Shown in pieces: positions 17,782 to 26,690 of a DNA stretch of 64,000 nucleotides (position 1 is its first letter; every line of letters starts with the position of its first letter). Under the pieces are notes generated by a model, which was not told the DNA's origin, did no database searches, and was given only the letters and a program-made list of their open reading frames with translations. The stretch covers positions 62,001 to 126,000 of the forward strand of contig NZ_JAGGKH010000001.1 of NCBI RefSeq assembly GCF_017873565.1, given 5' to 3'. The DNA comes from Lederbergia galactosidilytica. GTDB taxonomy: Bacteria; Bacillota; Bacilli; Bacillales; Bacillaceae_C. The position numbers and the translations under genes are program-made.

Positions 17782-18084
17782 TTAACTCATTTTTAATAAG
17801 GCATCCTTTCCAATCATTCCCACTGTAATCCCTAATGTTTCCGCTTCCACTGTCACTGATTCTAATGGGGCATGCAGTAATTGATCAATCGTTTTGACTC
17901 CGACTGCACGCCCAGCAATTATTTTTCGATCCACTAACTTATTATTTAACAAACCAACATCAAGTGCCCCACACATGATATAGCCCTTATCATTAGAAAT
18001 CGTCAGCAATGTTGTTTTGGGCAGCGAGACAGATGTAGCTATAAAAGTCTTGCCAGCAATTATTAAAGGCTCAATCGACACCAT
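17782..18084 (-). CDS. yunC: YunC family (DUF1805) protein
   Basis: A 100-residue soluble protein of unknown role. Family landmarks are DKGYIMCGALDVGLLNNKL (about 33-51) and AGRAVGVKTIDQLLHAPLES (about 58-77). The start is taken as ATG (MVSIEPL), 8 nt after AAGGGG; a GTG three codons earlier overlaps that site. It lies between yunD and yunB as in B. subtilis. Confidence 0.82.
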   Translation of the reverse strand: MVSIEPLIIAGKTFIATSVSLPKTTLLTISNDKGYIMCGALDVGLLNNKLVDRKIIAGRAVGVKTIDQLLHAPLESVTVEAETLGITVGMIGKDALLKMS

Positions 18085-18190
18085 CTTTATCACCCCTTCT
18101 CATAGTTATATGTATGAGAAATGCGTGAATTAGTTGAACCCAAAATACCTGCTCAACCTATAGGCGATAACTCTCCATAGCTAAATCCAA

Positions 18191-19561
18191 TCACCGAGAA
18201 ATCTTCTTTAATTTCCAAGCCATAATATCACGCAAAAATTCTGGCATAAAATATGTTTTATCAGGTGAACGTTTAATACCAGGGAAGTATTTTCCAAATG
18301 TAAATAAGTCCACAGTGCCTAGCTTATACAACCGCTCGGGATTAATCGGTGCCCCATTAATGAGTACTTGTAATTCTTCCTTATCCACTTCAATTCCTCG
18401 GTAGACAAATTTTCCCATAACCTTGCCGCGAAATCCTAGTCCAATCACTTCAACCTCTGGCCAATCTTCTCTTTCTGCTTCGAGAATGATCTCCTTTAAC
18501 TCAGCTCCAGAAATTTCAACTGTACAAGGATTAATCGGATGGGGGAGCATCTGATGCAAATGGAATTTTGTCACTCTTCCCTTTTGTAAATCTGTTAAAA
18601 CCAAACCAGAATTAATGATTGTGCATTCTGCATCACACCACTCATGAACAGCATCACAAAGTAATGACGCAAGCTCTGATGGTTCGGTCCATGAATATAC
18701 AAGTGGTTTATTGATTATTGTCACAGTCTCATCTAACTGTGTTTTGCCAATATCCATATAATGCTGGATGATTTTTTCTTCGTTTTGCACAGCTGACAAA
18801 AACCGGGATTCAAATAGCTGCGCTTTTATCAATGGGCGAGTTTGTTGTAGGAGATCTACTTGTAGTTGCGCGTAGCCAACAAATCGGCCGTGTTTCCCAG
18901 CTGCCGCCATCATCGTCTGATTTACCTTTTCCCCTTCCATAAAATAATGATGGGTATGTGAGCCTAAAATTAAATCAATTTGTGGAAATAATTCCGACAG
19001 TTTATTATCATCATGAATACCTAAATGTGATAAAACGATCAAAACGTCTGTTTCTTCCTTCATCCGATTTAATTGGATTTCAAGTTCTGTGAAGGGCTCA
19101 GTCAACTCCCAACCAAGTAAGTTGTATAACTGTTGATAATAAGTTGTCACAGCCGTTACACCCATTTTTGTTCCTTTTCTTGTTTCATAAATTTTATAGG
19201 GCAGACACCATTCAGGACGAACTTGCTCAGCTTCGTACAAATTAGCGACCAGCACGTCAAATTCAGCTTCTTTATATAATTCTGCTAGATCTTCATGCCC
19301 GAACGTAATCCCTTCGTTATTGCCAATTGTCACGGCATGATATCCAGTCTCATTTAACAACTCTGTATTTCCTTTTCCCTTTGTTCCTTCTGTGAAGGGA
19401 TGCCAGCGATCAGAGAAATCGCCAATATCAAATAGGAAAACTTCCTCTCCAGCCGCCTTATGTAATTGTTGCTTCTCTAGCAAAAACGATTGGATTCTTG
19501 GCCAATATTCAAAATGGCTATGTACATCATTCGTATGGTAAATATGAATCCTTTCAATCAT
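18191..19561 (-). CDS. yunD: Metallophosphatase/5'-nucleotidase family protein YunD
   Basis: A 456-residue two-domain enzyme: an N-terminal calcineurin-like metallophosphatase with YHTNDVHSHFE (residues 7-17), DIGDFSD, GNNEG, LSHLGIHDD and GSHTHHY as metal-binding motifs, and a C-terminal 5'-nucleotidase substrate domain (about 290-450). There is no signal peptide, unlike secreted UshA types, so it acts in the cytoplasm. The natural substrate is unknown. ATG after GGAAGTGG. First gene of the yunD-yunC-yunB direction. Confidence 0.82.
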   Translation of the reverse strand: MIERIHIYHTNDVHSHFEYWPRIQSFLLEKQQLHKAAGEEVFLFDIGDFSDRWHPFTEGTKGKGNTELLNETGYHAVTIGNNEGITFGHEDLAELYKEAEFDVLVANLYEAEQVRPEWCLPYKIYETRKGTKMGVTAVTTYYQQLYNLLGWELTEPFTELEIQLNRMKEETDVLIVLSHLGIHDDNKLSELFPQIDLILGSHTHHYFMEGEKVNQTMMAAAGKHGRFVGYAQLQVDLLQQTRPLIKAQLFESRFLSAVQNEEKIIQHYMDIGKTQLDETVTIINKPLVYSWTEPSELASLLCDAVHEWCDAECTIINSGLVLTDLQKGRVTKFHLHQMLPHPINPCTVEISGAELKEIILEAEREDWPEVEVIGLGFRGKVMGKFVYRGIEVDKEELQVLINGAPINPERLYKLGTVDLFTFGKYFPGIKRSPDKTYFMPEFLRDIMAWKLKKISR

Positions 19562-19938
19562 TCGTCCACTTCCTAGCTAGCTTAAAAATAATTAATAAAA
19601 ACTATAGCAAATATCAACATAAATTGAAAGACAAGTCTTTTTAAATAAAAGCATGTCGCCTTTATAGGCCAAAGGCACTTCGTGTTGTTTCTAACGCCGT
19701 TTTGAATCCTTTTACGAGATATAATCGCCCTTGTCAAACTCAACTCTGTTCTATCACTACCATTTGCACTGATCCTTCCTTATACATTATAACATCGATG
19801 AACTTGTCTCTACGAATCTCTCATTTTTAACACTTAGAACTATAATCTGAATATGAATTGATGGTGGAAATGTTCTAACTATCTTAGATTGCCAATAGAC
19901 TATAACAATAGGTTGGAAAAAGTTGGTGAGAAAAATTT
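19562..19938. other. Divergent yunD-copA spacer
   Basis: No gene. Contains short family B-like debris (ATGTCGCC, AACGCCGTTTTG near 19652-19714). Promoters for both neighbours must lie here, but no convincing -35/-10 pair or CsoR-type operator could be picked out. Confidence 0.4.
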
Positions 19939-22131
19939 ATGGAAGAAACCAAATATTTCTCTGTTACAGGTATGCACTGTGCTGCATGTGCAACGAGAAT
20001 TGAAAAGACCATCTCTAAGATAGATGGTGTAAAAGATATTCATGTTAATCTTGCAACAGAAAAAGGACGAGTTACCTTTTACAAAAAGCGGACAAACCTT
20101 AAAGAAATCTTCGACAAAATTCGCAAAATTGGCTTTGAGGCCAAAGCCATCGCAAAACTCTCTACAGAAGGCAATCCATACAAAGAAATTAAAAAACTAC
20201 AACAGAGATTTTTCTTATCTGCTCTACTGACTATCCCGCTTGCTTGGGCAATGTTTGATCATTTTACATGGGCTTCATTCATCCAAGTTCCCGCTCTTCT
20301 AACAGAGCCTTTATTGCAATTAATCCTTACCATTCCGATTCAGTTTATCATTGGTTTTCCGTTTTATGAACGCGCATGGAAGGCGGTAAAAAGCGGACAT
20401 GCTAATATGGATGTACTAGTTGTCCTAAGTACTTCCGCCGCCTTTTTCTATAGTCATTATCTAACGTTTACAACATTACAATCAACCATGCCGCCCCCTG
20501 TTTTATATTTTGAAACAAGTGCTTTTATCATTACTTTTATATTATTAGGAAAGTTACTTGAAGCGAAGACAAAATTAAAAACAACGGAAGCACTCAAAAA
20601 CCTTTATCAATTACAAACGAAAACAGCTACTCTTTATGAAAATGGTAGAGAATTCCCTTCACCGGTTCAACAACTGGTCCCTGGTGATATTTTAATTATT
20701 AAAGCCGGGGAAAAAATACCGATTGATGGGGAAGTCATCTTCGGCTCAACCATGGTGAATGAGTCTTTATTAACGGGAGAAAGTATTCCTGTTGAGAAAG
20801 CCATGGGTTCCCCTGTCTATGCAGGAACAATCAATCACCATGGCTTATTAAGAGTGAAAGTAACGACGAAAGAAAGTGAAACAACATTATCGCAAATTAT
20901 TCAAATTGTCGAAGAGGCCCAAAACTCCAAAGCTCCGATCCAACAGACTGCTGACCAAATAACAGCGATCTTTGTGCCCATTGTGCTTATTATTGCAACG
21001 ATGACATTCTTAATATGGTATTTATCTTTACAACCGGATCAATTGGGGACTGCTTTGGAGAAGACGATTGCTGTATTGATTATTGCTTGCCCATGCGCAC
21101 TTGGCTTAGCTACACCTACCTCTGTTATGGTTGGCAGTGGACGGGCTGCCCAAATGGGAATTTTATTTAAAGAAGGAAAAAACCTAGAAGTATTAGGGAA
21201 ATGCCGCACAATTATTTTAGATAAAACAGGCACTCTGACGGAAGGGAAGCCACATGTAACAAATATCCAGATTGATTCTCAACAACAGGAAGAAGTATTA
21301 AAGCTAGTAGGAGCTGTAGAACAAGGGTTTAATCATCCAATCGCAAAAGCGATCGTTAGCCATGTACAATCCATTCTCCCCTCCCTGCCAACTGCTGAAC
21401 AAGTACAAACGATTCCTGGGCATGGCGTAGAAGCAAAAGTGCTTGGAAAAAAAGTAGTCATTGCTAACCCTTCCTATCAACTTCATTCTTTATCGAATAA
21501 CCAAAAGCAACAAGTGAAAAAGCTGGAGTCAGCAGGAAAAACTGTGATGATTATTTGGATTGATACTCATTTCGCTGGGATTATTGCTGTGGCTGATCAA
21601 TTAAGAAATTCTTCTGCGCCAGCTGTCGCACGTTTAAAACGATTAGGACTAAAACCAATATTATTAACAGGTGACAATCCATACACCGGTATGGCAGTTG
21701 CCAAACAAGTAGGCATCCAAAAACTGCAAACAGGTTTAAGTCCCATCGATAAAGCGCACATTATCCAGAGCTTACAGAAGAAGGGCGAAAAAGTCATTAT
21801 GGTTGGAGACGGCATGAACGATGCACCTGCTCTCGCTGTTGCTGATATTGGGATTGCCATTGGTAGTGGCTCAGATATCGCTATCGAATCCGGAGATGTC
21901 ACCATCATTCAAGGGGACCTCCACCGTCTCGTTGATGCCATTCAAATCAGTAAAAAAACGATGACCAATATCAAGCAAAACTTTCTTTGGGCTTTTCTCT
22001 ATAATCTCGTCATGATCCCCTTTGCCATGCTTGGTCTTTTAGCTCCTTGGCTCGCCGGAGCTGCTATGGCATTTAGCTCCGTGTCTGTCGTTTTAAATGC
22101 GTTAAGATTGAAAAAGCTTAAGCTTCATTGA
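19939..22131 (+). CDS. copA: Cu(I)-type P1B ATPase
   Basis: A 730-residue heavy-metal-transporting ATPase. One N-terminal metal-binding domain carries GMHCAACATRIEKT (about residues 10-23). The membrane CPC lies at about 384 (ACPCALGLATP), the phosphorylated Asp in DKTGTLTEG (about 428), the HP locus in GFNHPIAKAI, and the hinge GDGMNDAPALAVADIG. Copper specificity is supported by YN in TM7 (LYNLVMIP) and MxxSS in TM8 (MAFSSVSVV). Exports Cu(I) to the outside. Shorter than CopA proteins with two binding domains. No csoR or copZ is adjacent. The start has only a weak GGTGAG site. Confidence 0.85.
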   Translation: MEETKYFSVTGMHCAACATRIEKTISKIDGVKDIHVNLATEKGRVTFYKKRTNLKEIFDKIRKIGFEAKAIAKLSTEGNPYKEIKKLQQRFFLSALLTIPLAWAMFDHFTWASFIQVPALLTEPLLQLILTIPIQFIIGFPFYERAWKAVKSGHANMDVLVVLSTSAAFFYSHYLTFTTLQSTMPPPVLYFETSAFIITFILLGKLLEAKTKLKTTEALKNLYQLQTKTATLYENGREFPSPVQQLVPGDILIIKAGEKIPIDGEVIFGSTMVNESLLTGESIPVEKAMGSPVYAGTINHHGLLRVKVTTKESETTLSQIIQIVEEAQNSKAPIQQTADQITAIFVPIVLIIATMTFLIWYLSLQPDQLGTALEKTIAVLIIACPCALGLATPTSVMVGSGRAAQMGILFKEGKNLEVLGKCRTIILDKTGTLTEGKPHVTNIQIDSQQQEEVLKLVGAVEQGFNHPIAKAIVSHVQSILPSLPTAEQVQTIPGHGVEAKVLGKKVVIANPSYQLHSLSNNQKQQVKKLESAGKTVMIIWIDTHFAGIIAVADQLRNSSAPAVARLKRLGLKPILLTGDNPYTGMAVAKQVGIQKLQTGLSPIDKAHIIQSLQKKGEKVIMVGDGMNDAPALAVADIGIAIGSGSDIAIESGDVTIIQGDLHRLVDAIQISKKTMTNIKQNFLWAFLYNLVMIPFAMLGLLAPWLAGAAMAFSSVSVVLNALRLKKLKLH

Positions 22132-22160
22132 GGAAACTTTTTCCATTCATTCGTAAAAAC

Positions 22161-22197
22161 AGTCTGCCTGGATTAATTCAGACAGACTATTTTTTTA
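22161..22197 (+). terminator. Terminator of copA
   Basis: AGTCTG..CTG pairs with CAG.CAGACT around an 8-nt loop, followed by a seven-T run. Begins 30 bp beyond the copA stop. Confidence 0.85.
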
Positions 22198-22229
22198 ATG
22201 ACCCACAATTAAAGGGGTTAGCTCAAAAG

Positions 22230-22500
22230 TCGAAAATCGCCGAAAAGATTCCCTTGCAGTGGGCCTACAGGACATAGGTCATGCAGGCGTTGCGCTAGGA
22301 TAGCGCGCATTTAGTCTGCGTACTTAGAGCTTCAGCCTCAGACCAACACGGAATTGGTCATAAAGGCATGTACAAGGATGTATTTTGACGGAGCAACACG
22401 TTGTTCTCCTCCCTCTTTTTCGTGACGGTCATCAGTAGGACCCTTAGATGTTGCGCTTTAAGCCTGCCGCTAGAGAAGCTGATACTATTTTCCCGTTGGC
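22230..22500 (+). repeat. Family B repeat, degenerate copy
   Basis: GTCATGCAGGCGTTGCGC, GATAGCGCGCATTTAGTC and GCTTTAAGCCTGCCGC recall the family B copies at 6640 and 43690 but in broken order. No reading frame is supported. Confidence 0.5.
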
Positions 22501-22503
22501 ATG

Positions 22504-22590
22504 TCGCCATTTGTGGCGATTTTCTAGAAATGTATTCCTTAATAGAAAATGAATTGAAACTCATTCATTTTCCTTGCTTTTTTGGTTAGG
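22504..22590 (+). repeat. Direct repeat bordering the polymerase cassette, copy 1
   Basis: A TCGCCA/TGGCGA hairpin followed by TTTTCT, then a stretch closely similar to 24811-24900 (GGCGATTTTCT, AATAGAAAA, TTCATTTT.CTTGCTTT). The two copies flank the polymerase operon and the dead isochorismatase gene. Confidence 0.6.
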
Positions 22591-22647
22591 TAGAATCCCT
22601 TCTTAATATAATCAGCTCTCTGTATTTATTTTCCTTTGTATGTAATT

Positions 22648-23877
22648 TTATTTATAATGGCCACCAATTTTTGCGGCCCTCTCACTCGCCTGTCCAGCAG
22701 CTGTTAAAGATGAGGCTCTAAATAAAGCCGTACGTCCATATTTATCCCACACAGTGTCAAACGCATTGTTTAAGCTTTCTTTTAACAAATAATTATTGAA
22801 TAGGTCAAATTGATAATTGTTTGATGGTTGCAGATTTGAAAGACTAACTCCAAGACTCCTTATTGGCTCATTGTCCCAAAACTGTTGTAAAAGATTAAAG
22901 GCAGCCTTAAAAATGTCTAGATCATAATCAGTGGCAAAGGGCAAAGTGGTCTGCCGATGAAATCCCGTAGGATAGTCAAAATTAGCTCCCCTCACTCCAC
23001 AAGTTATTGTAGTGCCCATATATCCCTTTAATCGGCACCTCCTAGCTACCTCTGTACAAAGCTCCAATAATACTACTTTAATTTCATCTAAATCGTTATA
23101 ATCTCTCGGCAATGTCATATGATGGCCGACAGCCTTTTGCTGATCATGTGTTTTTACAGTGACAGGCGAATAATCTATCCCGTTGGCCGATCTCCATAAT
23201 ACTTCCCCGTTAATCCCCCATCGCTTTCTTAATAGTTTAACCGGGAAATTAGCTAACCCACCAATTGTAGTGATCCCCATCCCATTTAGATGTCTCTTCA
23301 TCTTACTACCGACCCCAAACATCTTTCCGACAGAAAGTTTCCAAAGTTTATCGATATTATTTTGATCTAATCGAAAAATCCCATCCTTATTCTTTTTGGC
23401 GAAATTATCACAAGCCATTTTAGCAAGAATTTTATTGGGTCCTATTCCTACCCTTGCATAAATGCCTGTGTCCATCATTATTTTTGCTTGCACCTTTTTA
23501 GCTATTTCAAACTGATCACCAAATAACGCCCGGCTACCTGTTACATCCATAAATTGTTCATCAATACTAAAAGGCTCAACAAGATCAGTAAACTGTTCCA
23601 TGATTTTGCTAATTTGTATCGATACATCGATATAAAGTTGCATATGCGGACGCACTACTTGAACTTCAGGACATTTATATAAAGCTGATCCTAAAGTTTC
23701 TGCAGTCGTGATGCCATGCTTCTTTGCTAACGGACATGCGGCCAGTACAATTCCACTTCGACGTTCTGGATCTCCCGCTACAATCACAGGTTGATGTTGC
23801 AGAGAACTATCCCTTACCTTTTCCACGGAGGCATAAAATGATTGCATATCCACAAGGAAAATTATTCTTTGCATCAT
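22648..23877 (-). CDS. uvrX: Y-family DNA polymerase (UvrX/YqjW type)
   Basis: A 409-residue translesion polymerase. The palm shows the metal-binding DMQSFYASVE (about residues 10-19) and EPFSIDEQFMD (about 101-111, with the catalytic SIDE). Helix-hairpin-helix, little-finger and DNA-contact regions follow (LRKRWGINGEVLW). It resembles chromosomal and plasmid UvrX/YqjW rather than DinB or ImuB. Its start overlaps the stop of the upstream small gene (ATGA), so the two are translationally coupled. Two LexA-box-like sites precede the pair, which indicates SOS induction. The symbol is by similarity. Confidence 0.82.
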   Translation of the reverse strand: MMQRIIFLVDMQSFYASVEKVRDSSLQHQPVIVAGDPERRSGIVLAACPLAKKHGITTAETLGSALYKCPEVQVVRPHMQLYIDVSIQISKIMEQFTDLVEPFSIDEQFMDVTGSRALFGDQFEIAKKVQAKIMMDTGIYARVGIGPNKILAKMACDNFAKKNKDGIFRLDQNNIDKLWKLSVGKMFGVGSKMKRHLNGMGITTIGGLANFPVKLLRKRWGINGEVLWRSANGIDYSPVTVKTHDQQKAVGHHMTLPRDYNDLDEIKVVLLELCTEVARRCRLKGYMGTTITCGVRGANFDYPTGFHRQTTLPFATDYDLDIFKAAFNLLQQFWDNEPIRSLGVSLSNLQPSNNYQFDLFNNYLLKESLNNAFDTVWDKYGRTALFRASSLTAAGQASERAAKIGGHYK

Positions 23878-24077
23878 ACAGCCTTCTTTCCAACTGATAA
23901 GATGTTTTCCATTTTAAAAGTGCGAAATTGCCTTTTGCTATAGCAATACGCTTTTATAAACGTATTTGTAATGGCCAAAACCTTGATAGTCCGTTGAGAT
24001 AAGTGATTTTGACTATCTATATAGATAATTTGTATTGGAGTTTTATGATTACATGCTCTTTTCAATAGATTATTCAT
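23874..24077 (-). CDS. Small WYL-like partner of the Y-family polymerase
   Basis: A 67-residue protein with a short WYL-like beta fold: PIQIIYIDSQNHLSQRTIKV, AYCYSKRQFRTFKMENILSV. Similar short proteins precede uvrX-type genes in Bacillales, but the function is unknown; binding of DNA or nucleotides is only a guess. The start is ATG (MNNLLKR) after GGGGG; a TTG three codons earlier is possible. First gene of an SOS-type operon with the polymerase. Confidence 0.65.
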   Translation of the reverse strand: MNNLLKRACNHKTPIQIIYIDSQNHLSQRTIKVLAITNTFIKAYCYSKRQFRTFKMENILSVGKKAV

Positions 24078-24090
24078 GAGCGACAACCCC

Positions 24091-24139
24091 CGAACGTTTG
24101 TTTTTATATATTATACACAAACATGCGTTCTTTATTCAA
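24091..24139 (-). promoter_or_regulatory. SOS promoter with two LexA/DinR boxes
   Basis: On the minus strand TTGAAT (24134-24139), an 18-bp spacer and TATAAT (24110-24115). One box, AGAACGCATGTTTG (minus strand, 24118-24131), lies in the spacer; a second, CGAACGTTTGTTTT (24091-24104), lies downstream of the -10. Both agree with the Bacillus consensus CGAACRNRYGTTYC at most positions. Confidence 0.72.
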
Positions 24140-24268
24140 TGGAAAAATATCCCAGAATATTTCAAATCACGATGCTGAAATGAAGCAGATCTTCGTTCCA
24201 TCCAGCATTAATCTAAAAGATGAGATGTAACGGTTCTAAATTAGCGAGAATAATGGGAAAGGTTAAAA

Positions 24269-24763
24269 ATAGAAAAGACGGCTTTGCTGGTTATAGACGT
24301 TCAAAATGCTATGTTTGCCAAAACCAACCCAAAATACGAGGGAGAAAGCCTCCTTAAAAATCTTCAGGACGTAATGAATAAGACACATCCTGATAATATG
24401 CCCGTCTTTTTTATTCAACATAATGATGAAGAATTCATAAGTGGAACACCGCTTTGGGAAATTCATTCTTTAATTGTTCCCCATGAAGGAGATATTGTCA
24501 TCCAAAAGCATACATCTGATTCCTTTCATAAAACCGAGCTTCTGGAAAAACTTGTATCAAAGCAAAGCCAAAATCTTATTGTCGTTGGAAATCAGAATGA
24601 ATATTATACCGATGCTACGATTCTCCATGCATTTAGTCTTGGCGATCATGTTACACTTATCAAAGATGTCCACCGAACATGGAATTCAAATATCTTAGCT
24701 GCTCAATAGATCATTGATCATCACAATCAGGTGTTGGGTAATGAAAGATATGCAATTTCCTGA
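24269..24763 (+). pseudogene. Inactivated isochorismatase-like cysteine hydrolase
   Basis: The frame reads EKTALLVIDVQNAMF... through LGDHVTLIKD and on to IIDHHNQVLGNE, covering a full-length family member of about 165 residues. Three lesions are visible. GGGAAAGG is followed after 6 nt by ATA where ATG is expected (24269). An in-frame TAG (24707) interrupts SNILAAQ / IIDHHNQV. The catalytic cysteine of the EYC motif is tyrosine (NQNEYYTDAT). A TTG at 24284 opens the remaining frame but removes the N-terminus. It is best treated as a dead gene. Confidence 0.78.
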
Positions 24764-24774
24764 CTAAAGAATAG

Positions 24775-24829
24775 TCGCCAAAAACGGTGACACCCTTTCA
24801 GAAAGCATGCCACCGTTTTTGGCGATTTT
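24775..24829 (+). terminator. Hairpin downstream of the pseudogene
   Basis: A perfect 15-bp stem, TCGCCAAAAACGGTG (24775-24789) with 24811-24825, followed by TTTTC. It overlaps the second copy of the direct repeat (24811-24900). Confidence 0.65.
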
Positions 24830-24900
24830 CTGAGCATTTATTCAACAATAGAAAAAGTAGTGAGGTTTATTCATTTTTCTTGCTTTGTTATTGAAAACTG
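24811..24900 (+). repeat. Direct repeat bordering the polymerase cassette, copy 2
   Basis: Similar to 22504-22590 in the same orientation (GGCGATTTTCT, AATAGAAAA, TTCATTTTTCTTGCTTTG). Together they enclose about 2.3 kb of accessory sequence. Confidence 0.55.
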
Positions 24901-24919
24901 ATTGGACAATTCTTTTTAT

Positions 24920-26209
24920 TTATCCACGCATTTTCTTAAGCAACTGATTATTTTGTGAGGCTGTACCTGTATAATTCTTAATCCCATACTTAGCTGCTAA
25001 CTTTTTACGATTCGCAAAAGAAGCATCGACCTTGATGGAATTGAGATAATCGACAATACTGCTAGTCTTTTGGTCTCCTTTAGGTTTGCTTGTAGGTTTA
25101 GGAGCAGCTCCATTCCGCATTTTATTAAGAAGCTGTGTGTTTTGCGCTGAAGTTCCTGTATAATTTTTGATCCCATATTGATTAGCTAACTTTTTACGAT
25201 TTGCAAAAGATGCATCGTCCTTGATGGAATTGAGATAATCGACAATACTGCTAGTCTTTTGGTCTCCTTTAGGTTTGCTTGTAGGTTTAGGAGCAGCTCC
25301 ATTCCGCATTTTATTAAGAAGCTGTGTGTTTTGCGCTGAAGTTCCTGTATAATTTTTGATCCCATATTGATTAGCTAACTTTTTACGATTTGCAAAAGAT
25401 GCATCGATTTTCTTACTGTTAAGATAGTCCACAATACTGTTACCTTTATATTCGTTCGTCTTTGGCTTTTCTGGACTAGGTGTTGGTGTAGATGTAGCTG
25501 GCTTTTTACCATTTCGCATAGCATTTAATAGTTCAAGATTTTTAGCGATAGATAAGTCATACCCAGATATCCCATATTCCTTGGCAAGCTTTTTTCGATT
25601 CGTGGTACTTGAATCAATTCCTTTACTGTTAAGATAGTCTACAATCGAGTTTCCTTTGTATTCAGTCGATGATGGTTTTGTCACGACAACCGACCCTACC
25701 TCTTGTGTAGGAACATGAACGCCTGTGCTCCCTTTCACCAATCCGATAAAGTCATTCCAATCAATCCCCTTGGAACCATGTCTAAGGTTCTGTGGACAAT
25801 CCTTTCCACTCCAACGATTATGTTGTACTACATTTCCAATAGGGATGCTATGTTGCTTCATAAGATACTTAACAAGCTCAGCCGCATTTTTGACTGCCTT
25901 TTTAAAATTACCATCCGAATTCACACAGATTTCAATCGCAATCGATTCCATATTCCCTTTTCCTTGACCATCCCCTGCATGCCAACACTGCACATTATCA
26001 AGAAACGATTGAATAATCTCCTTATCATCGACTTGGTAATGCCATGATGCCAGGCGACTATTTCCTTTAGACTGTAAATTAGCATGGGATTGAGCATTAG
26101 CTCCTTTTACCGTATTAGCTGTTTCGTGGATAGTGATGTAGTTACATGGATTTCCGACTCCTGATGTAAGGGAGCGAACGGCTACTAATTGTTTCTTAAT
26201 TGAAACCAT
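24920..26209 (-). CDS. Phage-type N-acetylmuramoyl-L-alanine amidase (endolysin)
   Basis: A 429-residue peptidoglycan hydrolase. The N-terminal amidase_2 domain (about residues 20-160) shows zinc ligands in YITIHETANT, SWHYQVDD and HNRWSGKDCP. Four C-terminal wall-binding repeats (about 205-429) of the Amidase02_C type each contain SIVDYLNS...NRKKLA..YGI..Y..; units 2 and 3 are almost identical. There is no signal peptide, which fits an endolysin needing a holin, yet no holin gene is next to it. The start ATG follows AGGAGAGG. Probably a prophage remnant or domesticated lysin. Confidence 0.82.
   Translation of the reverse strand: MVSIKKQLVAVRSLTSGVGNPCNYITIHETANTVKGANAQSHANLQSKGNSRLASWHYQVDDKEIIQSFLDNVQCWHAGDGQGKGNMESIAIEICVNSDGNFKKAVKNAAELVKYLMKQHSIPIGNVVQHNRWSGKDCPQNLRHGSKGIDWNDFIGLVKGSTGVHVPTQEVGSVVVTKPSSTEYKGNSIVDYLNSKGIDSSTTNRKKLAKEYGISGYDLSIAKNLELLNAMRNGKKPATSTPTPSPEKPKTNEYKGNSIVDYLNSKKIDASFANRKKLANQYGIKNYTGTSAQNTQLLNKMRNGAAPKPTSKPKGDQKTSSIVDYLNSIKDDASFANRKKLANQYGIKNYTGTSAQNTQLLNKMRNGAAPKPTSKPKGDQKTSSIVDYLNSIKVDASFANRKKLAAKYGIKNYTGTASQNNQLLKKMRG
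25072..25405. repeat. 189-bp tandem duplication inside the endolysin gene
   Basis: The 25072-25213 segment recurs at 25261-25402 with almost no differences, giving a 189-bp period (63 codons) that encodes one wall-binding unit plus its Pro/Lys linker. The in-frame period and high identity point to recent expansion. Confidence 0.8.
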
Positions 26210-26280
26210 CAATATCCTCTCCTTTCTTTATAAGATGCGGTTTAAGTATCATTCGTACAGGCTTATAACCTGTAAAATTG

Positions 26281-26312
26281 AAAAAAGAGCAAGGCCTATT
26301 TAAGCCTTGCTC
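26281..26312 (-). terminator. Minus-strand terminator
   Basis: A perfect 9-bp stem GAGCAAGGC / GCCTTGCTC (26287-26312) with six T residues following on the minus strand. It lies about 380 bp downstream of sufB and just upstream of the endolysin, insulating the two. Confidence 0.8.
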
Positions 26313-26453
26313 ATTAAGTAAGATTGTTGTACTTACCTTTTTGTTTTCGATCTATCTATAGCATGTATACTCGGAACGCGACACTAATTCCTTCAATCGC
26401 AATTAATGATCTTACTTCTTTAATTTATCGATATGGTCAAAAATGGCATAGAA

Positions 26454-26488
26454 AAAGTCGCCAAGGCTGCTAGCGACTTTCCTTTTTT
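26454..26488 (+). terminator. Hairpin with T-runs on both sides
   Basis: AAAGTCGC / GCGACTTT (26454-26480) followed by CCTTTTTT on plus and TTTTTC on minus. It may back up suf termination. The rest of 26210-26690 holds no supported gene. Confidence 0.55.
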
Positions 26489-26633
26489 CATGATTTAAGC
26501 AATCCAACAGATCGTTATGATTTCATTTAATCTAAAGCTACGAGTCTTCCTCTTTCCTCAAAAATACGTATCAGATTGGGAAGTCATTAATCTATTAATA
26601 CAACCGCGGTATGTTTAGACATCATAGAAAAGA

Positions 26634-26650
26634 CGAACTTCAAAAGTTCG
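26634..26650 (-). terminator. Likely terminator of the suf operon
   Basis: A 7-bp perfect stem CGAACTT / AAGTTCG with a three-base loop, followed on the minus strand by TCTTTTCT. It is 40 bp beyond the sufB stop. Confidence 0.5.
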
Positions 26651-26690
26651 CCTCCTCCACTAAAGAAAATCTGCCTTGCATAAATTTGTA

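Noticed and set aside
26400-26480. 23-residue hydrophobic peptide, candidate holin
   Set aside because: Its frame is mostly the arms of a hairpin terminator and there is no ribosome site.
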